Assembly (NCBI GenBank): GCA_041691295.1
Contig: JBEPVA010000028.1
Location: forward strand, 1 to 24,700
Reading direction: 5' to 3'
DNA from: DATEHG01 sp041691295
GTDB taxonomy: Bacteria > Gemmatimonadota > Gemmatimonadetes > Gemmatimonadales > GWC2-71-9
Length of the DNA: 24,700 bases
Below are positions 1 through 7,806 of this stretch, in pieces (the stretch's first letter is position 1; each line of letters begins with the position of its first letter). The position numbers and the translations under genes were made by a program. Under the pieces are notes generated by a model, which was not told the DNA's origin, ran no database searches, and worked only from the letters and a program-made list of their open reading frames with translations.

Positions 1-16
1 TGTGTATAAGAGACAG
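1..16. other. Nextera transposase mosaic-end remnant (library adapter, not genome)
   Basis: The first 16 bases, TGTGTATAAGAGACAG, are identical to the last 16 of the 19-base Tn5/Nextera mosaic end. In the ileS frame they contain a stop (TAA at 7-9), while the ileS reading frame is perfect from base 17 on. The natural reading is untrimmed sequencing adapter at a contig end, not a biological transposon end. Confidence 0.95.
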
Positions 17-2508
17 CCACAACTCCGTGGACCCTGCCGGCGAATGTGGCCGTGGCGGTGCACGCCGACATGGATTACGGCGAATACGCGCTCGGCAACC
101 GCACCCTGGTCATTGCCACGTCGCGCGCCGGGTCGGTGAAGGTGCCGCACGACGGCAAGGTCACGCCGATCGGGGAGTTGCCGCTCCGCCGCACGATCAA
201 GGGCTCTGCGCTGGCGGGGCTGAGTTACGCCCGGCCGCTCGAGGTGGTGCCGCTCCCTCCCGAATTCAAATCCCGACTGGTAGTCGCGGCTGATTTCGTC
301 ACCGCCGACGATGGCTCCGGCATGGTACACCTGGCCCCGGCCTTCGGCGCCGACGACCACGCCGCCGGCAAGGAACATGGCCTGGCGCTGGTCCGTCCTG
401 TCGCTGCGGACGGGACCTTTGTCGGCACCACCTGGCCCGAGATCGAAGGCCGTCTGGTCACCGCCGACGAGACCAATGATCTCATCATCCGGACGCTCAA
501 GCAGAATGGCCGCTGGCTGGCCACCGAGACCTACGAACACAGCTATCCCCACTGCTGGCGCTGCAAGAGCAAGCTGATCTACTACGCCCGCGACTCCTGG
601 TTCGTCCGGACCGCGGCCGTCAAGCAGCGGATGATCGAGCTCAACGCCGGCGTCCAGTGGCACCCGCCCGAAGTCGGCAGTGGCCGGTTCGGCGAGTGGC
701 TGGCCAACAACGTTGACTGGGCGCTATCCCGTGATCGCTACTGGGGCACGCCGCTGCCGGTCTGGAGCTGCAACCAGGACCCGGCCCACCTCGAAGTGGT
801 CGGCAGCTACGCCCGCCTGACCGAACTGTGGGGCAAGCCGCTGCCCGCCGATTTCGATCCGCACAAGCCCTTCATCGACAGCTACAGCTGGACGTGCCGC
901 TGCGGCGGGACGATGACGCGCGCGTCAGAAGTGATTGATACCTGGTTCGATTCCGGCTCAATGCCCTATGCCCAGTGGCATTATCCGTTCGAGCACGAGG
1001 CCGAGTTCAAATCGCATTTTCCGGCCGACTACATCTGCGAGGGGATCGACCAGACCCGCGGCTGGTTCTATTCGCTGCTGGCCATTGCCACCACCGCGTT
1101 CGATGCTCCGGCGTACCGGAATGTGATCGTCAACGAGCTGGTGCTCGACGCCGAAGGGAAGAAGATGTCGAAGTCGGTCGGCAACGTGGTCGATCCGTGG
1201 GCCATGGTCCGCGAATTCGGGGCCGATGCGGTCCGGCTGTACCTGCTGGTGTCGAGCCAGGTCTGGCTGCCCAAGAAGTTCGATCCGAAGACGATTCCGG
1301 AGAGCGCCGGCGGATTCCTCAACACGCTGCGCAACAGCTATACCTTCTTTGCGGCGTATTCCGGCGGCTGGACTCCAACCGGTCCGACCGGCACTCCAAC
1401 CCTGGCCGATCGCTGGCTCCGCTCGCGGCTCGACTATACGGTCGGTGCGGTAACTGCGGCCTGGGAGTCGTACGATGTGACCACCGGCACCCGGGCCCTG
1501 ATGGACTTCGTGGTCACCGACTTGTCCAACTGGTACATCCGGACCAACCGGTCACGATTCTGGGCTCCGGATCACGAGGCCGATCCGGCGGCGGTCGCCA
1601 CTCTCCATCATGCACTGGTCACCGTCTCCCGGCTGCTGGCCTCGGCGGCGCCGTTCGCCGCAGACTGGCTTCATCGGTCGCTGACGGGAACTTCAGTGCA
1701 CCTGGCGGAGTTTCCCAAGGTTGCCGGGGTTCACGAGCCCAGGCTCGATTCCGCCATGGATGCGATTCGCCGGCTGGCCTCACTGGCCCGGGCCGCGCGC
1801 GGGCCTGATCGCAAGGTCCGCCAGCCGCTGGCCCGGATGCAGGTGGCAGTGCCTGCCGCTGTTCTCGGCCCCGAGTTCGATGCGCTGCTCGCGACCCTCT
1901 CGCATGAGGTCAATGTCAAGCAGGTATCAGTGGTCGGCTCTGATACCGAACTGGTGCGGCTCAAGGCCAGGGCCAACTTCCGCTCGCTGGGCAAGCGCTA
2001 TGGCAAGCAGACCCCCCAGGTGGCGGGCTGGGCCAGCCAGCTGTCGCCGGACCAGCTCCGGACCCTGGAAACCGGCGGGGAAGCCTACCTGGAGGTGGAT
2101 GGGACCCGGATCACTTATCTTTCCGAGGATGTGGTGGTCGAGCGCGAAGTGGCGACGGACTGGCTGGTGCAGAGCGACGGACCGTATGTGGCTGCGCTCG
2201 ATCCGGTCCTGACTCCGGAGCTCCGGCTGGAAGGGATCGCGAGGGAGCTGGTGCACCTGATCCAGCGGCTCCGCAAAGAGGCGGGCTTCGACTTCTCGGC
2301 CCGGATCAGCCTGTCGATCACCGGCGGTCCGGATATCCTTTCGGCGGCGCTTAACCACCGGAGCTCTATCGCAGCGGAAACGCTGGCCAGGGAGTTCAAG
2401 GTGGGAGAGGTGCTCCGGGCGGCCGATCGCCAGGAGTCGTTCGATATCGAGGGACAGCAGGTTACTGTGGCAGTCAAGCAGTTGTCGGCCGGCGCAGCGC
2501 CGGCCTGA
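17..2508 (+). CDS. ileS: Isoleucyl-tRNA synthetase, 3' part (5' end missing)
   Basis: Charges tRNA-Ile with isoleucine in the cytoplasm. The frame runs from the adapter junction, where bases 19-45 encode TTPWTLPAN, the conserved segment that opens the CP1 editing domain. The N-terminal Rossmann half with HIGH is therefore missing. GTG at 46 is an internal codon, not the start. Counting from that codon, the editing-site segment GSGMVHLAPAFGADD is at residues 90-104, the catalytic-domain segment NVDWALSRDRYWGTPLPVW follows, and KMSKS is at residues 373-377 (bases 1162-1176). The C-terminal anticodon-binding half includes a NFRSLGKRYGK segment, typical of the eukaryote-like IleRS2 type. No C-terminal CxxC zinc knuckle is seen, which also fits IleRS2. 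IleRS2 enzymes are generally less mupirocin-sensitive (family knowledge). The gene is followed 16 bp downstream by a TraR/DksA-type gene. Confidence 0.96.
2487..2505 (+). terminator. Perfect GC stem-loop at the ileS stop codon
   Basis: An 8-bp perfect inverted repeat, GGCCGGCG / CGCCGGCC, with a 3-base loop (CAG) ends one base before the ileS TGA. There is no T-run after it, so it is not a classical intrinsic terminator. It could slow 3' decay, act as a weak terminator, or simply reflect the Ala/Gly-rich codons of the IleRS C-terminus. Confidence 0.4.
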
Positions 2509-2524
2509 ACCGGAACAGGACGGG

Positions 2525-2908
2525 ATGAACAAGAAGAACCTGACCCATCTGGAAAAGCGGCTGCTCGAAGAGCGGGCCCGCGTCATGAAGGAACTCGGCT
2601 ACTACGATGAGTCCTTCAACAACACCCTCCAGGGAGCTGACGGCGACCTGAGCTCATACTCGTTCCACATGGCCGATCAGGGTACCGACGCCATGGAACG
2701 GGAAAAACAGTTCCTGTTTGCCTCGCAGGAGGGTCGGTATCTCTGGCATGTGAACGAGGCGCTGCGGCGGCTGTACACCAGCCCCGACAGGTTCGGCAAC
2801 TGCCATACCTGCGGCGAGGAGATCACCTTCGAACGGCTCGATGCGTTGCCGCATGCCCGCCTCTGCATCAAGTGCAAGGAAAAGGAAGAGGATGGCAAGC
2901 GCCGCTGA
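2525..2908 (+). CDS. TraR/DksA-family C4 zinc-finger protein
   Basis: A 127-residue member of the TraR/DksA family, whose members bind the RNA polymerase secondary channel and modulate transcription initiation, often with ppGpp. The N-terminal half is charged and helical (expected coiled coil). At residues 51-56 the stretch DQGTDA resembles the acidic tip motif of DksA. The C-terminus carries a four-cysteine zinc finger: C93, C96, C114 and C117. ATG at 2525 is preceded by AGGA four bases upstream. The last 17 bases overlap the start of lspA, so the two are probably translationally coupled. Whether it acts like DksA itself or as a paralogue with another role cannot be told from sequence; TraR/DksA-like genes next to ileS and lspA occur in several phyla. 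Confidence 0.9.
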   Translation: MNKKNLTHLEKRLLEERARVMKELGYYDESFNNTLQGADGDLSSYSFHMADQGTDAMEREKQFLFASQEGRYLWHVNEALRRLYTSPDRFGNCHTCGEEITFERLDALPHARLCIKCKEKEEDGKRR

Positions 2909-3440
2909 CCGGCGGATTTTCTGGGCCACGGCCGCCACGGTGGTGGCACTGGATATCCTGACCAAGGTCGCGGCCCAGGCCCGGCTGCTCAGGTCCTCGG
3001 GTATCGAGGTCATGGGCGACTGGCTGCAGCTCCGCCTGGTCTATAACCCCGGAGCGGCCTTCGGGCTGCACGTGGGACCCTACTCCCGCTGGATTCTGCT
3101 GGTCATCGCCCTGGTGGCGGTAGTGCTGCTGCAGCGGCTGTCCGAGCGCGCGCCGGTCGGGGACCTGGTTCGGCAGCTCTCGACCGGTGCCGTGGCCGGC
3201 GGGGCGTTCGGCAACCTGATCGACCGGATCCGCAATCCGCAGGGCGTGGTGGATTTTCTCGACGTCGGCATCGGTCAGATGCGGTGGCCGACCTTCAACG
3301 TGGCGGATATTGCGGTGAGTTGTGGCGCGGTACTCCTGGCCATTTCGTTCTGGCGTGAGGACGCCCGCCGCGCCTCCGAAGCCGAGGCTGCGCTCCGCAC
3401 AGCCGAGGGCGCCGGATCCCAGTCCATCACCCCGGTCTGA
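2892..3440 (+). CDS. lspA: Lipoprotein signal peptidase (signal peptidase II)
   Basis: A 182-residue inner-membrane aspartyl protease that cleaves the signal peptide of prolipoproteins after lipidation. Four hydrophobic segments are visible. Family motifs are in order: the DILTK block at 21-25 (usual form D-x-x-TK), NPGAAFG at 52-58, GNLIDRIR at 107-114, VVDFLD with the first catalytic Asp at D121, and FNVAD with the second at D139. The 18-residue Asp-Asp spacing equals that of E. coli LspA. I chose ATG 2892 because AAGGAAGAGG lies directly upstream and the encoded N-terminus has a normal length. A longer frame from 2841 would add an Arg/Lys-rich 17-residue extension unlike the family. It overlaps the zinc-finger gene by 17 bp and is followed 5 bp later by the pseudouridine synthase gene. 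Confidence 0.95.
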   Translation: MASAADRRIFWATAATVVALDILTKVAAQARLLRSSGIEVMGDWLQLRLVYNPGAAFGLHVGPYSRWILLVIALVAVVLLQRLSERAPVGDLVRQLSTGAVAGGAFGNLIDRIRNPQGVVDFLDVGIGQMRWPTFNVADIAVSCGAVLLAISFWREDARRASEAEAALRTAEGAGSQSITPV

Positions 3441-3445
3441 CCTCC

Positions 3446-4456
3446 GTGGCCGAGCCGCTGCGGCTCGCCGTCGCCGCTGACCAGACCGAGCGGATCGACC
3501 GCTTCCTCGCCGACCAGCTTCAGCTTTCGCGCACCCAGGCCGCGCGGCTGGTCGGGCAGGCCAGCGTCCGGGTCAACGGCACCGTGGCCAGGGCCTCCCG
3601 CCTGCTGCTCCGCCGCGATCTCATCGAAGTGCAGTTTCCCGAGGCTGAGCCCGCCCGCACGCTGCAGCCAGCCGACATTCCGCTCACCGTGGTTTTCGAG
3701 GACGAGTACCTGGCCGTCATCGACAAGCCGGCTGGCCTGGTCGTGCATCCGGCCCCAGGTCACTGGCAGGACACCCTGGTCAACGCCCTGATCGCCAGAG
3801 GGACGACGCTGGCTGGTGGAGCGGCCGGACGGCCTGGGATCGTACACCGGCTCGATCGGGATACTTCTGGCCTGATGGTCGTCGCCAAGACGGATCTGGC
3901 CCATCGCCGACTCGGCGCCGCGCTCGCGGCTCGACGGGTGAAACGGCACTACGCTGCGCTCTCGTGGGGCCACCTGAGCGAAAGCCCCCTGACCATCGAC
4001 GCGCCGCTGGCCCGGTCCACCAACGATCGCAAACGAATGGCCGTGCTGCCGGAGGGCCGGCCGGCGCGGACCGACGCCTATGTCGTCGGCAGGTTTGACG
4101 TGGCGGAGCTGGTCCGGCTGGAGCTGCATACCGGCCGGACCCACCAGGTCCGGGTGCACCTCGGCCACGTTGGACACCCGCTGCTGGGCGACGAGGTCTA
4201 CGGCCTGGGCGGCAGCAAGCGGATTTCAGGGGGAGCGCGGCTCCGGGCTGAAGCGTTGGAACGGCTCGCGGTGCGCCAGGCCCTGCATGCGGCCTACCTG
4301 GCGTTCCGCCATCCGATCACCGGACTGCCGGTCGAATTCGAATCTGACTGGCCGGCCGATCTCCGGCCGCTCCTGGCAAGCGCGGCGGCAGAGTTCGCTC
4401 CCGTTGCCGCCACTGATTGGCTTCGGTATCTTGGTTTCTTTAAAGGACATGGCTGA
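3446..4456 (+). CDS. rluD: RluA/RluD-family 23S rRNA pseudouridine synthase
   Basis: A 336-residue enzyme that isomerises specific uridines in RNA to pseudouridine; RluD proper acts on helix 69 of 23S rRNA. Residues about 14-62 form an S4 RNA-binding domain (ERIDRFLADQLQLSRTQAARL and onward). The catalytic domain follows, with DKPAGLVVHP at 93-102 and the signature HRLDRDTSG at 134-142, where D137 is the catalytic Asp. RTHQVRVHLGHVGHPLLGD is also present. The start is GTG at 3446, 5 bp after lspA; no convincing alternative is seen. The RluD symbol is by domain layout (S4 plus catalytic domain) and cannot be separated firmly from RluA/RluC-type relatives. The 3' end overlaps the first cheW by 8 bp and probably hosts its promoter. 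Confidence 0.9.
   Translation: MAEPLRLAVAADQTERIDRFLADQLQLSRTQAARLVGQASVRVNGTVARASRLLLRRDLIEVQFPEAEPARTLQPADIPLTVVFEDEYLAVIDKPAGLVVHPAPGHWQDTLVNALIARGTTLAGGAAGRPGIVHRLDRDTSGLMVVAKTDLAHRRLGAALAARRVKRHYAALSWGHLSESPLTIDAPLARSTNDRKRMAVLPEGRPARTDAYVVGRFDVAELVRLELHTGRTHQVRVHLGHVGHPLLGDEVYGLGGSKRISGGARLRAEALERLAVRQALHAAYLAFRHPITGLPVEFESDWPADLRPLLASAAAEFAPVAATDWLRYLGFFKGHG
4404..4432 (+). promoter_or_regulatory. Candidate sigma70-type promoter for the chemosensory cluster
   Basis: TTGCCG (4404-4409) and TATCTT (4427-4432) are separated by exactly 17 bases, inside the last codons of the pseudouridine synthase gene. This is one of the few AT-richer patches here. A start site near 4439 would leave a 10-base leader holding the ribosome-binding AAAGGA just before ATG 4449. 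It is a weak match, inferred only from spacing and position. Confidence 0.4.
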
Positions 4457-4886
4457 TTCTCCCAAGGTCCGGCTCGTGGTCTTCCAGGTCGCTGACCTGT
4501 GCTGTGCCTTGGCCGTCGAGACCATCCGCGAAATCATCCCGGCCCAGGCGGCCACCCGGATTCCGGGGGCCCCGGCTGCGATCGACGGTCTGATCAACGT
4601 CCGGGGCTCATTGTTGACGGTGGCCCGAGGAGCGGCCGTGCTGCAGCGGGCACCGGTCTCGGCCGGAGCTGCATCGGTTCTGGTGCTGGCCCTGGAAGGA
4701 CGGATGGTCGGGCTGGAGGTTGATGAAGTGCTGGACCTGGTCGACGTCGAGGTCGCCAGCCTGGCCCCCGCCGAGCGGATGCCGGGTATCGATCCCGCAT
4801 TGGTCCGGGCGGTCGGCCGCCACAACGATCGAGTTTTCATTCTGCTGGATCCCGGGGCCCTGGTGGCTCCGCTCGTAGGCGGCTGA
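4449..4886 (+). CDS. cheW: CheW-like coupling protein (first of three)
   Basis: A 145-residue single-domain CheW protein. CheW joins chemoreceptors to the histidine kinase CheA in membrane or cytoplasmic arrays. The sequence shows the typical double beta-barrel pattern, including GLINVRGSLLTV (about residues 48-59), which aligns with the NLRG loop of E. coli CheW and keeps the Arg there. The usual Pro of the following IVPIVDL strand is absent. ATG 4449 was chosen because AAAGGA lies two bases upstream; the start overlaps the end of the pseudouridine synthase gene by 8 bp. The gene opens the cluster and is 40 bp upstream of cheY. It differs clearly from the two cheW genes at 19861 and 20289, so the three probably do different jobs in the array. 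Confidence 0.88.
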   Translation: MADSPKVRLVVFQVADLCCALAVETIREIIPAQAATRIPGAPAAIDGLINVRGSLLTVARGAAVLQRAPVSAGAASVLVLALEGRMVGLEVDEVLDLVDVEVASLAPAERMPGIDPALVRAVGRHNDRVFILLDPGALVAPLVGG

Positions 4887-4926
4887 GCCGCCTCGCTACT
4901 GCTGGACCCATATCGCCGGAGGGCGC

Positions 4927-5289
4927 GTGAGCCACACTGTGTTGGTCTGCGACGACGCCATCTTCATGCGCACCATGATCAGCGACATCCTGACCCAGGC
5001 CGGATTCGAGGTCGTCGGCGAGGCCGAGACCGGTCGCGAGGCGGTGGATCGCTATCGTGAACTCAAGCCTGACCTGGTCACCATGGACATCGTGATGCCC
5101 GACATGGGCGGAATCGATGCCGTGCGCGAAATCTGCAAGAACGACCCCGATGCCAAGATCCTGATGTGCAGTGCCATGGGTCAACAGGCGCTGGTCGTGG
5201 AGGCGGTGCAGGCGGGGGCCAAGGATTTCGTGGTCAAGCCGTTCCAGCCGTCCCGCGTGCTCGAGGCGGTGCAGCGCATCCTCGGCTGA
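4927..5289 (+). CDS. cheY: CheY single-domain response regulator
   Basis: A 120-residue receiver domain without an output domain. It accepts phosphate from CheA and carries the signal to the motility or polarity target. The acidic pair is D9 and D10, the phospho-acceptor is D54 (VTMDIVMPDMGG), S82 sits in the Thr/Ser switch region and K104 is the conserved lysine (FVVKPF). The start is GTG at 4927 with GGAGG about five bases upstream. It is the only single-domain receiver in the window and lies 4 bp before cheA, next to the CheC phosphatase gene. The target is unknown: no FliM, FliN or pilus motor gene is nearby. Confidence 0.93.
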   Translation: MSHTVLVCDDAIFMRTMISDILTQAGFEVVGEAETGREAVDRYRELKPDLVTMDIVMPDMGGIDAVREICKNDPDAKILMCSAMGQQALVVEAVQAGAKDFVVKPFQPSRVLEAVQRILG

Positions 5290-5293
5290 CGCG

Positions 5294-7174
5294 ATGGATC
5301 TGTCGAGGTACGCCACCCTCTTCATCACCGAGAGCCGCGAACACCTCGGCGCCTGCAGCCAGCTGTTGCTCGATTGGGAGCGGGATCCCCGCGCTACCGA
5401 GCCGGTCGTCGGGATCTTCCGGGCCATGCACACCTTCAAGGGCATGGCCGCCGCGATGGGGTACTCGAACCTCACCGAGCTGGCCCACCGGGCCGAGAGC
5501 CTGCTGGATGTGCTCCGCAGCGATCCGGGGTCCGCCTCGCCCGAGTTGCATGACCTGATGTTCGCGATCGTCGACGCGCTGGAAGCCGGCGTCAACGATG
5601 CGGTGGCCGGCAATGACAGCGCGCTCGATTTCACCGGGTTGTTCGCCGGGCTCGATAACGCCTCGGTCGCGGCACAACCCACCGGCAGCTGGGCCATCCC
5701 GGCCAGGATTCCCGAGCCGGTGGTCGGCACCACGGGACGGGTAGTGAGGATCGCGATCCGGCCCGGTGCCGCGATGCGTGGGGCCCGGGCACTGATTGCA
5801 CTGCGGAAGGCCGAGGGGCTGGGCACCGTGGCATCGGTCAGGCCCGCATCGGCCACGTTCGACCAGGACGAATTCGACGGCCGGTTTGCCTTCCGGCTCG
5901 AATCGTCCCGGACCGACGACGAGATCCGCACGATCCTGCTTGGCGCCGGTGATGTCGGCACGGTGGAAATCGGCGACCTGGTCTCCCCGATGGCCCCGGT
6001 CGCGGACGACCGGGCCGGAGCCGAGGGCACCGGCCGCAATCGGCAGATCCGGGTCGATCTCCGCCGGCTCGATGCCCTGATGAACCAGGTGGGGGAGCTG
6101 GTGGTGGCCAAGGGGCGGCTGGCGGAACTGGTTTCCCGCGAGGGCAATCCCGAGCTCGAAGCGGTGAGTGCCCGGGTGGCCCGGGTGGTAGCCGAGATGC
6201 AGTCCGAGGTCATCCAGGCCCGGATGACACCGGTATGGCAGGTGTTCGATCGGTTCCCGCGCGTGGTGCGCGACCTGTCCCGCCAGCTCGGCAAGCGGGT
6301 CGCGTTTGAGGTCGAAGGGGAGGAGATCGAACTCGATCGCGCCCTGCTCGACGAACTCGGCGAGCCGCTGATCCACATGTTGCGCAACGCGGTCGATCAC
6401 GGGATCGAGTCGCCGGCGGAGCGGAAGCGGCGGAACAAGCCGGCCGAAGCGCGGGTCAAGCTGAGCGCCACCCGCGAGCGCGCCGGCGTCGCGATCCGGG
6501 TGGTCGATGACGGTGCCGGAATCAACCGCCAGCGGGTGCTGGAAAAGGCGCTGCGGGAAGGCCTGGTCGAACCGGGTTCCACGGCGTTGACCGACGATCA
6601 GTTGCTGCGAGTCGTGATCCGGCCGGGCTTCTCGACGGCCACACAGGTCACGGAGGTGTCGGGACGCGGCATGGGGATGGATGCGGTGATATCAAGAGTC
6701 CGGTCGCTCGGCGGATCGGTCCACCTGCACTCGATCGAGGGAGAGGGGAGCACCTTCACCCTGCACCTGCCGACCAGCCTCGCGATCCTGCGGGCCCTGC
6801 TGGCCCGGGTCGGCGATGAACGCTACGCGGTGCCGCTCACCAGCGTGGCGGAGACCCTCGAGTTCAGTAGCGCCCGTTCGGCCGAGGTCCAGGGCCGCGA
6901 GGCGCTGGTGCTGCGGGACCAGGTGATTCCGACCATGCACCTGCGGGAACGGCTCGGTGTGGGTCCGCGGCGCACCGAAGGCCGCCGCCCGGCCATTGTG
7001 ATCGATGTGGGTGGCCGCCGGCTGGCGCTGGTGGTCGATGCCCTGGTCGGTCAGCAGGAGATCGTGGTGGAGCCGTTCGACGGGCCGCGGGGAATGCTGC
7101 CGGTCTTCAGCGGTGCAACGATTCTGGGTGACGGAGTGCCGGTGCTCATCCTCGATCCGGCCGCGCTGGTCTAG
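5294..7174 (+). CDS. cheA: CheA chemotaxis histidine kinase
   Basis: A 626-residue kinase that autophosphorylates on its Hpt domain and passes phosphate to CheY and CheB. P1/Hpt is about 1-120 with the phospho-His at H46 (MHTFKG). P2 is about 148-230, shaped like the Thermotoga P2 domain. P3 dimerisation follows at about 250-315. The P4 ATPase has the N box around N365, the G1 box DDGAGI at 405-410 and the G2 box GRGMGMD at 457-463. The P5 CheW-like domain occupies about 495-626. All catalytic motifs are intact, so it should be active. ATG 5294 starts the Hpt domain at its normal N-terminus; the frame is open further upstream inside cheY, but that extension looks unlike the family. There is no C-terminal receiver, unlike Myxococcus FrzE. 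Confidence 0.96.
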   Translation: MDLSRYATLFITESREHLGACSQLLLDWERDPRATEPVVGIFRAMHTFKGMAAAMGYSNLTELAHRAESLLDVLRSDPGSASPELHDLMFAIVDALEAGVNDAVAGNDSALDFTGLFAGLDNASVAAQPTGSWAIPARIPEPVVGTTGRVVRIAIRPGAAMRGARALIALRKAEGLGTVASVRPASATFDQDEFDGRFAFRLESSRTDDEIRTILLGAGDVGTVEIGDLVSPMAPVADDRAGAEGTGRNRQIRVDLRRLDALMNQVGELVVAKGRLAELVSREGNPELEAVSARVARVVAEMQSEVIQARMTPVWQVFDRFPRVVRDLSRQLGKRVAFEVEGEEIELDRALLDELGEPLIHMLRNAVDHGIESPAERKRRNKPAEARVKLSATRERAGVAIRVVDDGAGINRQRVLEKALREGLVEPGSTALTDDQLLRVVIRPGFSTATQVTEVSGRGMGMDAVISRVRSLGGSVHLHSIEGEGSTFTLHLPTSLAILRALLARVGDERYAVPLTSVAETLEFSSARSAEVQGREALVLRDQVIPTMHLRERLGVGPRRTEGRRPAIVIDVGGRRLALVVDALVGQQEIVVEPFDGPRGMLPVFSGATILGDGVPVLILDPAALV

Positions 7175-7182
7175 GAGCTGCC

Positions 7183-7803
7183 ATGGACGACGTACGGGAC
7201 TTGCACGCACTGCAGCAGGATGCCCTCCGCGAGGTGGCCAACATCGGGGCGGGCCACGCGGCCACTGCGCTGTCGCAGCTGACCAATCGCACCATCATGA
7301 TCAGCGTTCCCCAGGTGAATATCACCCGCCTCGAGGAAGTGCCCGAAGTGCTGGGCAAGGCGGATGATGTGGTCGCCGCGGTGCTGATGCACATGATGGG
7401 CGATCTGACCGGCCGCACGCTGCTGCTCTTTCCCGAGCCCAGCGCCCGCCAGCTCTGCGACATCTTGCTCAAGCGGCCGATCGGCACCACCCAGGTGTTC
7501 GGCGCCATGGAGCAGTCCGGTCTCAAGGAGGTCGGCAACATCCTGTCGAGCGCCTATCTCAACGCCCTCAGCGATTTCATGGGGATGATGCTGGTTCCCT
7601 CGGTGCCCAGCCTGGCCATCGACCTGTGCGGGGCCGTGCTGACCTCGACCTACATGAACTTCGGGTATGCCCGGGATTTCGTGTTCTGCGTCGAGACCGA
7701 ATTCCTGCTCGAGGACCGCACCCTCAACCTGACCGGTCACTTCCTGCTGCTGCCGGATGTGGCGTCGCTCCGGGTGATTTTTGACGCCATCCGCCTGACC
7801 TGA
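7183..7803 (+). CDS. cheC: CheC, CheY-P phosphatase
   Basis: A 206-residue CheC protein, which dephosphorylates CheY-P and binds CheD. The family consensus [D/S]-x3-E-x2-N-x22-P occurs twice with exact spacing: D13, E17, N20, P43 and S112, E116, N119, P142. Both active sites are therefore intact, as in full-length CheC and unlike one-site relatives. ATG 7183 is preceded by AGGAG, which overlaps the cheA stop. It is directly behind cheA; the CheD gene lies 10.5 kb further on in the same cluster. FliN/FliY-type homology was considered and set aside because no surface-presentation (SpoA/FliN) domain is present. Confidence 0.93.
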   Translation: MDDVRDLHALQQDALREVANIGAGHAATALSQLTNRTIMISVPQVNITRLEEVPEVLGKADDVVAAVLMHMMGDLTGRTLLLFPEPSARQLCDILLKRPIGTTQVFGAMEQSGLKEVGNILSSAYLNALSDFMGMMLVPSVPSLAIDLCGAVLTSTYMNFGYARDFVFCVETEFLLEDRTLNLTGHFLLLPDVASLRVIFDAIRLT

Positions 7804-7806
7804 GCC

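Noticed and set aside
1..16. Genuine transposon end
   Set aside because: Exact match to a library-preparation adapter at the very edge of the contig, with no transposase or inverted partner.
975..1808. Second + strand frame of 277 codons inside ileS
   Set aside because: Out-of-frame reading of conserved IleRS motifs, Arg/Gly-rich, no ribosome-binding site.
4887..4926. Promoter between the first cheW and cheY
   Set aside because: The 40-base gap has a ribosome-binding GGAGG but no convincing -35/-10 pair.
4837..6387. Open frame of 516 codons on the - strand opposite cheY/cheA
   Set aside because: Antisense to catalytic motifs of CheY and CheA; Ser/Arg-rich low-complexity product with no recognisable domain.
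7183..7803. FliN/FliY-type flagellar switch protein
   Set aside because: Only the CheC-type phosphatase repeats are present; no SpoA/FliN domain and no flagellar neighbours.
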